Shown here: positions 48,260-57,384 of the stretch, piece by piece | Numbering within the stretch: the first letter of the stretch is position 1 | Layout of the letters: the number at the start of each line of letters is the position of its first letter | From: Agrobacterium tumefaciens | Lineage (GTDB): Bacteria; Pseudomonadota; Alphaproteobacteria; Rhizobiales; Rhizobiaceae | Assembly: GCA_017744915.1 (NCBI GenBank) | Contig: JAGIAH010000003.1 | Coordinates: 186,001-250,000 of the forward strand | Length of the DNA: 64,000 nt | Direction: 5' to 3' | Position numbers and translations under genes: made by a program | The notes under the pieces: model-generated | Database searches by the model: none | Told to the model about the DNA's origin: nothing | The model's input: only the letters and a program-made list of their open reading frames with translations

Positions 48260-48922
48260 ATGAAACCGGATATCAAGATTTGCGGATTGAAGACACCGGA
48301 AACGCTGGAGCGCGCCGTCCGGCGCGGTGCGTCCCATGTCGGTTTTATTTTCTTTGAAAAAAGCCCGCGCTACATCGAGCCGGATCTTGCCGGCAGGCTG
48401 GCAGAAGCCGCCCGCGGCGCCGCCAAGGTGGTTGCCGTCACCGTCGATGCCGACAATGATTATCTCGATGAAATCGTCGATCTCGTAAGGCCGGATATCC
48501 TGCAACTGCATGGCAGTGAAAGCCCGGAGCGGCTGCTGAACATCAAGGCGCTTTACGGCCTGCCTGTCATGAAGGCGATTTCCATTCGCGATGCCGCTGA
48601 TCTTGCCAAAATCGAGCCTTATATCGGCATAGCTGATCGCTTCCTGCTGGATGCCAAGGCGCCCGCCGGTTCCGAGCTTCCGGGCGGCAACGGCGTCTCG
48701 TTCGACTGGACGATCCTGCGCTCACTTGACGAAAGTGTGAATTACATGCTTTCCGGGGGGCTGAACAAGGATAATGTCACCGAGGCACTGGCGGAGACCA
48801 GGGCAAGCGGGCTGGATTTGTCGTCCGGTGTGGAAAGCGCGCCGGGCGTCAAGGATTTGTCCAAGATCGACGCTTTTTTCGATGTGGTGAATGATTGGTC
48901 GAAAGGCCCAAAGGGAGCTTGA
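48260..48922 (+). CDS. trpF: Phosphoribosylanthranilate isomerase TrpF
   Basis: A 220-residue TIM-barrel enzyme of tryptophan synthesis. The N terminus [19 protein letters not shown] with the catalytic Cys, [31 protein letters not shown] and LLDAKAP, and the C-terminal [16 protein letters not shown] are signatures. ATG 48260 is chosen because the longer frame adds an unrelated leader. trpB starts 1 bp after its stop. Confidence 0.95.
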   Translation: MKPDIKICGLKTPETLERAVRRGASHVGFIFFEKSPRYIEPDLAGRLAEAARGAAKVVAVTVDADNDYLDEIVDLVRPDILQLHGSESPERLLNIKALYGLPVMKAISIRDAADLAKIEPYIGIADRFLLDAKAPAGSELPGGNGVSFDWTILRSLDESVNYMLSGGLNKDNVTEALAETRASGLDLSSGVESAPGVKDLSKIDAFFDVVNDWSKGPKGA

Positions 48923-48923
48923 A

Positions 48924-50144
48924 GTGAACGACGCGCCAACACCCAATTCTTTTCGTGCTGGTCCTGATGAGGACGGCCGTTTCGGCATTTACGGAGGCCG
49001 CTTCGTTGCCGAAACGCTGATGCCGCTTATTCTGGATTTGCAGGCGGAATGGGACAAGGCCAAGAGCGATCCTGAGTTTCAGGCGGAACTGAAGCATCTC
49101 GGCGCGCATTACACCGGCCGCCCGAGCCCGCTTTATTTCGCGGAGCGCCTGACGGCGGAACTCGGCGGCGCGAAGATTTATTTCAAGCGCGAAGAGCTGA
49201 ACCATACCGGTTCGCACAAGATCAACAATTGCCTCGGCCAGATCCTGCTTGCCAAGCGTATGGGCAAGACCCGCATCATTGCCGAAACCGGTGCCGGCCA
49301 GCACGGCGTTGCCTCGGCAACGGTTGCCGCGCGCTTCGGCCTGCCCTGCGTCGTTTACATGGGCGCCACCGACGTTGCCCGTCAGGCCCCGAACGTTTTC
49401 CGCATGAAGCTTCTGGGCGCCGAGGTAAAGCCGGTCACGGCCGGCCATGGCACGCTCAAGGACGCCATGAACGAGGCACTGCGTGACTGGGTCACCAATG
49501 TCGAGGATACCTATTACCTGATCGGCACCGCAGCCGGCCCGCATCCCTATCCGGAAATGGTTCGCGATTTCCAGGCGGTCATCGGCGAGGAAGCCAAGGC
49601 ACAGATGCTGGAGGCGGAAGGTCGCCTGCCGGATCTGGTCGTTGCCGCCGTTGGCGGTGGCTCGAACGCCATCGGCATCTTCCATCCTTTCCTTGACGAC
49701 AAGAATGTCCGCATCGTTGGCGTCGAAGCAGGCGGCAAGGGTCTTTCGGGCGACGAACATTGCGCCTCGATCACTGCCGGTTCGCCGGGCGTGCTGCATG
49801 GCAACCGTACCTATCTGCTGCAGGATGAGGACGGCCAGATCAAGGAAGGCCATTCCATTTCCGCTGGTCTCGACTATCCCGGTATCGGTCCTGAACATTC
49901 CTGGCTGAACGATATCGGTCGCGTCGAATATGTGCCGATCATGGACCATGAAGCGCTGGACGCCTTCCAGATGCTGACCCGCCTCGAAGGCATCATTCCG
50001 GCGCTGGAACCGAGCCACGCTTTGGCCGAGGTCATCAAGCGTGCGCCGAAGATGGGCAAGGATGAAATCATCCTGATGAACCTTTCCGGTCGCGGCGACA
50101 AGGATGTCCACACCGTCAGCAAGTTCCTTGGAATGGATGTATAA
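48924..50144 (+). CDS. trpB: Tryptophan synthase beta subunit
   Basis: A 406-residue PLP enzyme joining indole and serine. The PLP lysine is in [19 protein letters not shown] sequence (here [15 protein letters not shown]). [25 protein letters not shown] for the phosphate loop and [14 protein letters not shown] are present. GTG 48924 is used, with GGGAG 7 bp upstream and a 1-bp gap from trpF. It is followed by trpA after 4 bp. Confidence 0.97.
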   Translation: MNDAPTPNSFRAGPDEDGRFGIYGGRFVAETLMPLILDLQAEWDKAKSDPEFQAELKHLGAHYTGRPSPLYFAERLTAELGGAKIYFKREELNHTGSHKINNCLGQILLAKRMGKTRIIAETGAGQHGVASATVAARFGLPCVVYMGATDVARQAPNVFRMKLLGAEVKPVTAGHGTLKDAMNEALRDWVTNVEDTYYLIGTAAGPHPYPEMVRDFQAVIGEEAKAQMLEAEGRLPDLVVAAVGGGSNAIGIFHPFLDDKNVRIVGVEAGGKGLSGDEHCASITAGSPGVLHGNRTYLLQDEDGQIKEGHSISAGLDYPGIGPEHSWLNDIGRVEYVPIMDHEALDAFQMLTRLEGIIPALEPSHALAEVIKRAPKMGKDEIILMNLSGRGDKDVHTVSKFLGMDV

Positions 50145-50148
50145 GATC

Positions 50149-50988
50149 ATGACTGCACGTATGGACAAGCGCTTTGCCGATCTGCGCGCTGAAAATCGCC
50201 CGGCCCTGATCACCTATTTCATGGGCGGCGACCCGGATTTCCAGACCTCGCTTGGCATCATGAAGGCCTTGCCGGAAGCGGGCGCCGACGTTATCGAACT
50301 CGGCATGCCGTTTTCCGATCCGATGGCGGATGGCCCGGCCATTCAGCTGGCGGGCCAGCGCGCGCTGAAGGGCGGCCAGACGCTGAAGACCACGCTCGAT
50401 CTCGCCCGCGAGTTCCGCAGACAAGATAATGCAACGCCGATCGTGATGATGGGCTACTACAATCCGATCTATATTTACGGCGTCGAAAAGTTTCTGGACG
50501 ACGCGCTGGCTGCCGGCATCGACGGCCTGATCGTGGTCGACCTGCCACCGGAAATGGACGATGAACTCTGCATTCCGGCGCTCGCGCGCGGCATCAACTT
50601 TATCCGCCTTGCCACACCCACGACGGATGGCAAGCGTCTGCCTGCCGTCCTTAAAAATACCTCAGGTTTCGTGTATTACGTCTCGATGAACGGTATCACC
50701 GGTTCAGCACTTCCCGATCCCTCGTTGATCTCGGGCGCTGTCGGTCGTATCAAGGCGCATACGGAACTGCCGGTTTGTGTCGGTTTCGGCGTCAAGACGG
50801 CCGATCATGCCAAGGCGATCGGCGCCGTGGCGGATGGCGTGGTGGTGGGTTCCGCCATCGTCAACCAGATTGCGGGCAGCCTGACCAAGGACGGGCAGGC
50901 GACCGCCGACACTGTGCCGGCCGTTACGACGCTGGTAAAAGGACTTTCAACGGGCGTGCGTGCGTCGCGCCTCGCCGCTGCGGAATAA
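50149..50988 (+). CDS. trpA: Tryptophan synthase alpha subunit
   Basis: A 279-residue TIM-barrel lyase releasing indole from indole-3-glycerol phosphate. [20 protein letters not shown], the catalytic Glu in [19 protein letters not shown], the Asp in [11 protein letters not shown] and the phosphate region [16 protein letters not shown] are intact. ATG 50149 lies 4 bp after the trpB stop. accD follows after 27 bp. Confidence 0.96.
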   Translation: MTARMDKRFADLRAENRPALITYFMGGDPDFQTSLGIMKALPEAGADVIELGMPFSDPMADGPAIQLAGQRALKGGQTLKTTLDLAREFRRQDNATPIVMMGYYNPIYIYGVEKFLDDALAAGIDGLIVVDLPPEMDDELCIPALARGINFIRLATPTTDGKRLPAVLKNTSGFVYYVSMNGITGSALPDPSLISGAVGRIKAHTELPVCVGFGVKTADHAKAIGAVADGVVVGSAIVNQIAGSLTKDGQATADTVPAVTTLVKGLSTGVRASRLAAAE

Positions 50989-51015
50989 GCGCGCGGCCCA
51001 GTCAGGAGTAGACAG

Positions 51016-51912
51016 TTGAACTGGATCACCAATTACGTTCGGCCGCGGATCAATTCCATGCTCGGCCGCCGCCCGGAGGTTCCGGAGAACCTGTGGATCA
51101 AGTGCCCGGAAACGGGCGAGATGGTATTTCACAAGGATCTGGAAGACAACAAGTGGGTCATCCCGACTTCCGGCTACCACATGAAGATGCCGGCCAAGGC
51201 GCGCCTTGCCGATCTTTTTGATGGCGGCGTCTATGAGGCCTTGCCGCAGCCGAAAGTGGCGCAGGACCCGCTGAAATTCCGCGATTCCAAGAAATACACC
51301 GATCGCCTGCGCGACAGCCGTGCAAAGACCGAGCAGGAAGATACGATCCTTGCCGGTGTTGGCCTGCTGAAGGGCCTGAAGATCGTTGCCGTTGTGCATG
51401 AATTCCAGTTCATGGGCGGCTCGCTCGGCATTGCCGCCGGCGAGGCTATCGTCAAGGCCTTCGAGCGCGCCATCTCCGAGCGTTGCCCGCTCGTCATGTT
51501 CCCGGCATCCGGCGGTGCCCGCATGCAGGAAGGCATTCTTTCGCTGATGCAGCTGCCGCGCACGACGGTTGCAGTCAACATGCTGAAAGAAGCCGGCATG
51601 CCCTATATCGTGGTTCTGACCAACCCGACCACGGGCGGCGTCACGGCCTCCTACGCCATGCTGGGCGATGTGCATATTGCCGAGCCGGGTGCGGAAATCT
51701 GCTTTGCCGGCAAGCGCGTCATCGAGCAGACCATTCGCGAAAAGCTGCCGGAAGGCTTCCAGACCTCGGAATACCTGCTGGAACACGGCATGGTGGATAT
51801 GGTCATTGATCGTCGCGAAATCCCGGACACGCTGGCCAGCATGCTGAAGATCATGACCAAAGCGCCAGCTGACAATGCAAACGCCGTGGTTCCGCTGGCC
51901 GCTTCGGCCTGA
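51016..51912 (+). CDS. accD: Acetyl-CoA carboxylase carboxyltransferase subunit beta
   Basis: A 298-residue carboxyltransferase subunit of fatty-acid synthesis. The crotonase-like core has [38 protein letters not shown] and [17 protein letters not shown]. The start is TTG 51016, with AGGAG 8 bp upstream. The N-terminal zinc ribbon is degenerate. Only C30 of the four expected cysteines remains; the others are T33, I49 and S52, while spacing and the following HMKM motif are kept. It sits between trpA and folC, a common proteobacterial order. Confidence 0.95.
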   Translation: MNWITNYVRPRINSMLGRRPEVPENLWIKCPETGEMVFHKDLEDNKWVIPTSGYHMKMPAKARLADLFDGGVYEALPQPKVAQDPLKFRDSKKYTDRLRDSRAKTEQEDTILAGVGLLKGLKIVAVVHEFQFMGGSLGIAAGEAIVKAFERAISERCPLVMFPASGGARMQEGILSLMQLPRTTVAVNMLKEAGMPYIVVLTNPTTGGVTASYAMLGDVHIAEPGAEICFAGKRVIEQTIREKLPEGFQTSEYLLEHGMVDMVIDRREIPDTLASMLKIMTKAPADNANAVVPLAASA

Positions 51913-51928
51913 GGAAAAAAATATGTCG

Positions 51929-51953
51929 CCCGGAGGCATAAACTGCCTTCGGG
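51929..51953 (+). other. Stem-loop between accD and folC
   Basis: CCCGGAGGC pairs with GCCTTCGGG (one G-U pair) around a 7-nt loop. No immediate T-tract follows, so it is more likely a processing or attenuating hairpin than a full terminator. Confidence 0.4.
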
Positions 51954-52036
51954 ATGATGCTATAACGTTGCCTGATTTCATTTTTTGGGGCGGCGGACAA
52001 ATGGCAAGCAAAACGCCTGAAAGGCGAACGGAAGAC

Positions 52037-53380
52037 ATGACGAAGCCCGCGATCGGTGAGGCCGAAAAGATCATTGAAGAGCTGATGCAGCTCCACCCCA
52101 AGGGGTTTGATCTTTCACTCGACAGAATTTCCCGTCTTCTCGAAAAACTCGGCAATCCGCAAAACAGAATGCCGCCGGTAATCCATGTGGCGGGCACCAA
52201 TGGCAAGGGTTCTGTCTCTGCCTTTTGTCGGGCGCTACTGGAAGCAGCCGGACTTCCTGTCCATGTCCACACCAAGCCGCATCTCGTCAACTGGCATGAG
52301 CGCTATCGTCTCGGCGTCGCCGGTGAGAGGGGCCGCTTTGTTGAGGACGCTGTCTTCGCGGACGCCCTGCGTCGCATCGAAGTCGCTAATGATGGGCAGA
52401 AGATCACCGTTTTCGAAATTTTGACGGCCGTCATGTTTCTGCTTTTTTCGGAGCATCCGGCTGACGCTGCGATCGTCGAGGTCGGACTGGGCGGTCGCTT
52501 CGATGCGACCAATGTGATCAATAACCCTGCCGTTTCCATCATCATGCCGATTTCGCTCGACCATGAAGCCTATCTCGGCGACCGCGTGGAGCTGATTGCC
52601 GCTGAAAAGGCTGGCATCATGAAAAAGGGCTCACCCGTCGTCATCGGCCATCAGGAATACGATGCGGCGCGTGAAACGCTCGTCGCTACCGCCGAGCGGC
52701 TTGGCTGCCCCGTTTCCGTCTACGGACAGGATTTTTCCGCGCATGAAGAATTCGGCCGCATGGTTTATCAAGACGAGTTCGGATTGACTGATGCGCCGTT
52801 GCCGCGTCTTCCCGGCCGCCATCAGCTCGCCAATGCGGCAGCTGCGATCCGCGCCGTCAAGGCTGCCGGGTTCGAAGTGACGGAACGGATGATCGAAAAG
52901 GCCATGACCTCAGTGGAATGGCCCGGTCGTCTTCAGCGCATCCTGGCCGGCAAAATCGCGGAAATCGCCCCGAAGGGTGCGGAAATCTGGATCGATGGCG
53001 GTCACAACCCCGGCGCGGGCGAAGTGATTGCCGAGGCTATGGCGGGTTTTGAGGAAAAGACGCCGCGCCCGCTCTTCATCATCGCGGGCATGATCAATAC
53101 CAAGGATCCGGTGGGTTATTTCAAGGCTTTTGCCGATATCGCCGAATATGTCTTCACCGTACCGATTGGCGGCACGGATGCGGCGATCGACCCTGTCGTG
53201 CTTGCCCATGCCGCCTTTGACGCCGGTCTGGTGGCCGCGCCCACATCGTCGCTGACGCATGCTTTGGAGGAGCTCTCGCGCCGTGTCGATCCCGAAGGAC
53301 CGCCGCCGCGCATCCTGATCGGCGGGTCGCTTTATCTTGCCGGAAACGCCCTTGCCTTCAACGGCACGGTTCCCCAATAA
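52037..53380 (+). CDS. folC: Folylpolyglutamate/dihydrofolate synthase FolC
   Basis: A 447-residue Mur-ligase-like enzyme. The P-loop HVAGTNGKGSVSAF and FDATNVINNPAVSIIMPISLDHEAYLG are typical. C-terminal WIDGGHNPGAGEVI and ITNT-like MINTKDPVGYF follow. The highly conserved (S/T)SPHL motif reads TKPHL here, a Ser to Lys change. Start is uncertain: ATG 52037 (MTKPAIGEAEKI) or ATG 52001, which has GGGGCGG upstream. It is the last gene of the trp-accD-folC run before a strong terminator. Confidence 0.92.
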   Translation: MTKPAIGEAEKIIEELMQLHPKGFDLSLDRISRLLEKLGNPQNRMPPVIHVAGTNGKGSVSAFCRALLEAAGLPVHVHTKPHLVNWHERYRLGVAGERGRFVEDAVFADALRRIEVANDGQKITVFEILTAVMFLLFSEHPADAAIVEVGLGGRFDATNVINNPAVSIIMPISLDHEAYLGDRVELIAAEKAGIMKKGSPVVIGHQEYDAARETLVATAERLGCPVSVYGQDFSAHEEFGRMVYQDEFGLTDAPLPRLPGRHQLANAAAAIRAVKAAGFEVTERMIEKAMTSVEWPGRLQRILAGKIAEIAPKGAEIWIDGGHNPGAGEVIAEAMAGFEEKTPRPLFIIAGMINTKDPVGYFKAFADIAEYVFTVPIGGTDAAIDPVVLAHAAFDAGLVAAPTSSLTHALEELSRRVDPEGPPPRILIGGSLYLAGNALAFNGTVPQ

Positions 53381-53411
53381 AAAAGCCCGGCGATGATGCC
53401 GGGCTTTTTTC
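53381..53411. terminator. Bidirectional terminator between folC and trxA
   Basis: Stem AAAAGCCCGGC / GCCGGGCTTTT around a 6-nt loop, with a T-run after it, between convergent genes; it begins at the base after the folC stop. Confidence 0.9.
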
Positions 53412-53428
53412 ATTCCGTCGGATGATGC

Positions 53429-53749
53429 TCAAGCGGCGCTGGAAATCCAGGCGGAAAGCGCGGTCTTGGGAGCAGCGCCAACCTTGATATCGGCCACTTC
53501 GCCACCCTTGAACATGGCGAGCGTCGGGATCGAGCGAACGCCAAACTGGGCGGCCAGTTCCGGGTTTTCGTCGATGTTGAGCTTTGCAACCTTGACCTTG
53601 CCGGCGAGCTCGGAGGAGATTTCCTCAAGGCTCGGCGCGATCATCTTGCACGGACCGCACCACTCGGCCCAGAAATCCACCACGACGGGTTCGGCGGATT
53701 CAAGGACTTCGGACTGGAAGTTGGCGGCATCGACTTTTACGGTAGCCAT
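53429..53749 (-). CDS. trxA: Thioredoxin
   Basis: A 106-residue thioredoxin with active site WCGPC (C31, C34), the buried Asp in VVVDFWAEW, the cis-proline in RSIPTLAMF and the final helix. It is convergent with folC and lies 77 bp downstream of addA in the same direction. Confidence 0.97.
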   Translation of the reverse strand: MATVKVDAANFQSEVLESAEPVVVDFWAEWCGPCKMIAPSLEEISSELAGKVKVAKLNIDENPELAAQFGVRSIPTLAMFKGGEVADIKVGAAPKTALSAWISSAA

Positions 53750-53826
53750 ATCTGGCTCTCCTTTCAGCTAATCTTTTCCGCTATCGATGTGATGCGGGCG
53801 CGTCGAAATTTCAATGCCCCGGTATC

Positions 53827-56800
53827 TCACTTTGTCTTTATTGCGGCAAGGGCCTCTGCCATGGCATCCTCGCCAACCCGCACAAAAGCGGCATTTTCCG
53901 TATAGATCAGCGCACAGACAAATTCCTTGCCGGGATAAAGCGGCGCCAGAATTTCGCGATAAATGGCAAGCTGGGCGACGTGCGAGAAGGGAATCTCGCG
54001 AGCTTCGCGCGGCGGCACGCGGTTCGTCTTGTAATCGACCAGAATGACCCGATCACCCTCCACAGCCAGCCGGTCGACGCGGCCGGAGACGGCATAGTGC
54101 TGCCGGCCGAGGGTCATCGTGCCCATGATCGACACTTCCGCACGGCTGTTGGCAGAAAAGGCTGGTTGCACCGCCGGTTCGGAGAGGACCCGCAAAACCG
54201 CCTGTATCAAATGTTCCCGCTCAGTGGCGGGCCAGAAACGCGCCGCGCGCTCGGCATAACGCCGGGCCGCCTCTTCGCGCTCACTTCCCGCAAAATCGGG
54301 CAGGGCTTGCAACATGCGATGCACCAGCCTGCCCCTTTGCAGGGCAAAGCTGGAAGCCTCGGTTTTTTCTCCGAACAGTGGTGAACGCACGGCCAGATCG
54401 TCCGCACCGTCATCAATGATCGTCCCGGCGCCCGAAGGGCTGAGTGGTCTCGGCAGGGAGGGCAGGGCAGGCAGGGGTGTGAGGAGGCCGGCCGGGAGCG
54501 CCTGGTCTTCTTCCTGCCGGGGTTCCGCCGGCTTGTGCGGAGCGGGCGTCGCGCGTGCTTCGGACTTGCGCCAGACAAGCCCGTGCCATTCCTCGCCATC
54601 GGCACTGAACAGCTGCGGCTGGCAATGATCCTGATTATCCGCAAGCGCCACCTTGACGATAGCGTGCCAGCATTCGGGATTTTCCTTCTGGCCGCGATAA
54701 CCGCAGACAACCAGATGATCGGCGGCACGCGTCATCGCCACATAAAGCAGCCGGCGATATTCGTCTTCCGCCGCCGTTTTCAGGCGTTCCTCATCCGAGC
54801 GAATGAGATGATTGGAAAAACCGCTGCCGGGCAGCCAGACCGGAAAGGCATCGCCTTCCGCTTCGGCGAAGCGCAGTTTCGGCACATGGCTGTGGTTGAA
54901 GGCCTTCGAGCCGCCATCGACGACAAAGACCACCGGCGCTTCAAGCCCCTTGGAGGCGTGCACGGTCATGATGCGTACTTCGCCGCGATCCTTATCCTGC
55001 TCGCGCTTCACTTCAGGTGAATCTGTCTCCAGAACGGAGAGGAAGGCTTGGAGGCCGGGCAGGCCGGTTCTTTCGTGATCCAGCGCAAAGGACAGGAACT
55101 CGTCGAGAACGTCGCTCGCCTCGTTGCCAAGCCGGCCGAGGAATTTTTTGCGTCCGTCATGCAGGGTCAGAACCGCTGCGAAAAAATCATGCACCGTGGC
55201 TGTTTTTGAAAGTGATATGAAACCCCGAAGCTTGTCGGTGACGATGGATAGACGGCTGGATTCTTCGCCCGAAAGGACTTGCAGCCTCTGCCACACGCTC
55301 TCCGTCTCGGATCGCGTCGCGGCCATTTCGAAGACATCGTCTTCCGTCAGATTGAAGAGCGGGCTTTTCAGCAGCGCCGCCAGCGACAGGTCGTCCTCCG
55401 GCAGCACCACGAACCGGCCGAGCGCCAGAAGATCCTGTACGGCAATGTGATCGGTCAGACGGAGGCGGTCGGCACCGGCAACGGGAATGTTCTTGCGCCG
55501 CTTCAACTCGCGGGTCAGCGCGTTGACGAAGGCAGCACGTTTTCTGACAAGCACGAGAATATCGCCGGGTTCGACGGCGCGCTCCACACCCTTTTCAATG
55601 ATGGTTTCATTCCCGATCATATCGGCAATGCGCGCGGCGATGCGGCGGGCGACGATGGTGGCCGGCGCGCTTTCCCGCAGCGCATCGAAGGGCGCGGTCC
55701 AGTCCTCTTCGTCTTCCGTGGTTTCCGGCGCCACCATGTCCCACACTTCCACCGTGCCGGGATGGCCGGCGCGGTTGGAGCGATGTTCGACGGGCTCATT
55801 GTCAGCGCTGAGGCCGCTTGCATTTTTCGGGTCTGAAAAGACCTGGTCGACGGCGGCCAGCACATCCTGCGTGGAACGGAAGGAGAGCGGCAGGCGGATG
55901 CGGTGGAAGGCCTGCTCCACCTGATCGACACGCCTTTTGGTCTCGTCACGCTCCTGCGAGAACCGCTCCGGCCGTGCGCCCTGAAAAGAATAGATCGACT
56001 GTTTTTCGTCACCCACGGCAAACAGCGTGCGCCGCCCCATACGGGCGCTTTCACCGGTAAAGAAATCCGCCGCCAGTGACTGGATGATCGACCATTGCAC
56101 CGGGCTGGTATCCTGCGCCTCGTCGACGAGGATATGGTCGATGCCCTGATCCAGCTTGTAATGCACCCACGCACCCGCCGTATCACGGTTGAGCAGATTG
56201 GCGGCGCGCTCGATCAGGTCCTCGAAATCGAGTTGGCTTCGCTGCTTTTTCAGGTCTTCGAAATCGCCGATCAACCGCTCGGCCAGCACAAGGGCGCTTT
56301 TTGTTGCCGCCAGCATGCGCACCAGACGATAACGATTGCGGCAGGCAACGACATGGTCGCGCGCCAGCGTCAGCGCATCAACGAGATCGGGCGCGGATTT
56401 CTGCATGCCCTTGTTGATGACATAGGTATCCGATTTTTTCTCACCCTTGGCGGTTAGCAGCGCGGCCTCGATGAATTCCATCCTCCGCACGGGGTCAGTC
56501 TGCCGCTTTGCTTCCCGGAGGGCATAAGCGACATCGATGACTCGCGATCCGCCAACCTCGTCGGCAAGCGTGAGATAGGTGTCGAGTGCCAACCCGGAAA
56601 GGCCGGGCAGGGGCCAAAAGGCCGCCGCTACTGTCTCTTCGGTCTCTCCCGCCGCAATCTGCATGTCCTGCCGCAACCGGGCATCAAGACCACCCGACTG
56701 TTTTGCCTCGTGCAAAAAGGTGCGAAGCGCGCTGCGATTGGCGATGATGGCGGAAAGCAGCGCTTCCAGCCCACTTTCGTCGGCGAGATCGAGCACATAG

Positions 56801-57384
56801 GCAAGCGCCTGCGCCAATTCCGTGCCGCCCTCGGTTGAAACCGCCGTCAGAAGCGAGCGGCGGGCCTCGGCCAGAAGCGTGGTGGCGGCGCGATCATCGA
56901 GAACCGAGAAATGGCCGGCGACATTGGCCTCCAGCGGAAACTGGTGCAGCAGGGCTTCGCAGAAAGCGTGGATGGTCTGGATTTTCAGCCCGCCCGGGGT
57001 CTCCAGCGCCTTGGCGAACAACCGCCGCGCTTCGGCAAGTTTGATGCGATCCGGCACCTTGCCTTCGATGGCGGCGATGCGGTCCTTGAGATCGGAATCC
57101 GGCAAAGTTGCCCATTCCGCCAGCCGGTCGAAGACGCGGCTCGACATTTCAGATGCCGCGGCCTTGGTATAGGTGAGGCAGAGGATCGCCGAGGGGCGGC
57201 ACCCGGCCAGCAGCAGGCGGATGACGCGTTGGGTCAGAACATGGGTCTTGCCGGAACCGGCATTGGCCGACACCCAGGCGGAACTCGCGGGATCGGAGGC
57301 AAGCCGCTGCCGGGCGCTGGTCCAGTCGATCCAGCTTTCCGGCGTGTCGGCGGTGGGGCCGGCATCGAAGGGGTCAATCGTCAT
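53827..57384 (-). CDS. addA: AddA, helicase-nuclease of the AddAB recombination complex
   Basis: A 1185-residue UvrD-like helicase with a C-terminal RecB-type nuclease, acting with AddB to process double-strand breaks for RecA. Helicase motifs are Walker A SANAGSGKTHVLTQR (39-53), motif II HILVDEAQDTSPVQW, VGDEKQSIYSFQGA and RIMTVHASKGLEAPVVF. The nuclease shows VILVDYKTNR near the end. ATG 57384 (MTIDPFDAGPTADTP) is chosen over the longer frame that runs back through addB. It overlaps addB by 11 bp. Confidence 0.95.
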   Translation of the reverse strand: MTIDPFDAGPTADTPESWIDWTSARQRLASDPASSAWVSANAGSGKTHVLTQRVIRLLLAGCRPSAILCLTYTKAAASEMSSRVFDRLAEWATLPDSDLKDRIAAIEGKVPDRIKLAEARRLFAKALETPGGLKIQTIHAFCEALLHQFPLEANVAGHFSVLDDRAATTLLAEARRSLLTAVSTEGGTELAQALAYVLDLADESGLEALLSAIIANRSALRTFLHEAKQSGGLDARLRQDMQIAAGETEETVAAAFWPLPGLSGLALDTYLTLADEVGGSRVIDVAYALREAKRQTDPVRRMEFIEAALLTAKGEKKSDTYVINKGMQKSAPDLVDALTLARDHVVACRNRYRLVRMLAATKSALVLAERLIGDFEDLKKQRSQLDFEDLIERAANLLNRDTAGAWVHYKLDQGIDHILVDEAQDTSPVQWSIIQSLAADFFTGESARMGRRTLFAVGDEKQSIYSFQGARPERFSQERDETKRRVDQVEQAFHRIRLPLSFRSTQDVLAAVDQVFSDPKNASGLSADNEPVEHRSNRAGHPGTVEVWDMVAPETTEDEEDWTAPFDALRESAPATIVARRIAARIADMIGNETIIEKGVERAVEPGDILVLVRKRAAFVNALTRELKRRKNIPVAGADRLRLTDHIAVQDLLALGRFVVLPEDDLSLAALLKSPLFNLTEDDVFEMAATRSETESVWQRLQVLSGEESSRLSIVTDKLRGFISLSKTATVHDFFAAVLTLHDGRKKFLGRLGNEASDVLDEFLSFALDHERTGLPGLQAFLSVLETDSPEVKREQDKDRGEVRIMTVHASKGLEAPVVFVVDGGSKAFNHSHVPKLRFAEAEGDAFPVWLPGSGFSNHLIRSDEERLKTAAEDEYRRLLYVAMTRAADHLVVCGYRGQKENPECWHAIVKVALADNQDHCQPQLFSADGEEWHGLVWRKSEARATPAPHKPAEPRQEEDQALPAGLLTPLPALPSLPRPLSPSGAGTIIDDGADDLAVRSPLFGEKTEASSFALQRGRLVHRMLQALPDFAGSEREEAARRYAERAARFWPATEREHLIQAVLRVLSEPAVQPAFSANSRAEVSIMGTMTLGRQHYAVSGRVDRLAVEGDRVILVDYKTNRVPPREAREIPFSHVAQLAIYREILAPLYPGKEFVCALIYTENAAFVRVGEDAMAEALAAIKTK

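Noticed and set aside
52666..52679. GGCGCGTGAAACGC, resembling half of a parS
   Set aside because: The CACGTG core is broken and the left arm does not match; it is inside folC coding sequence.
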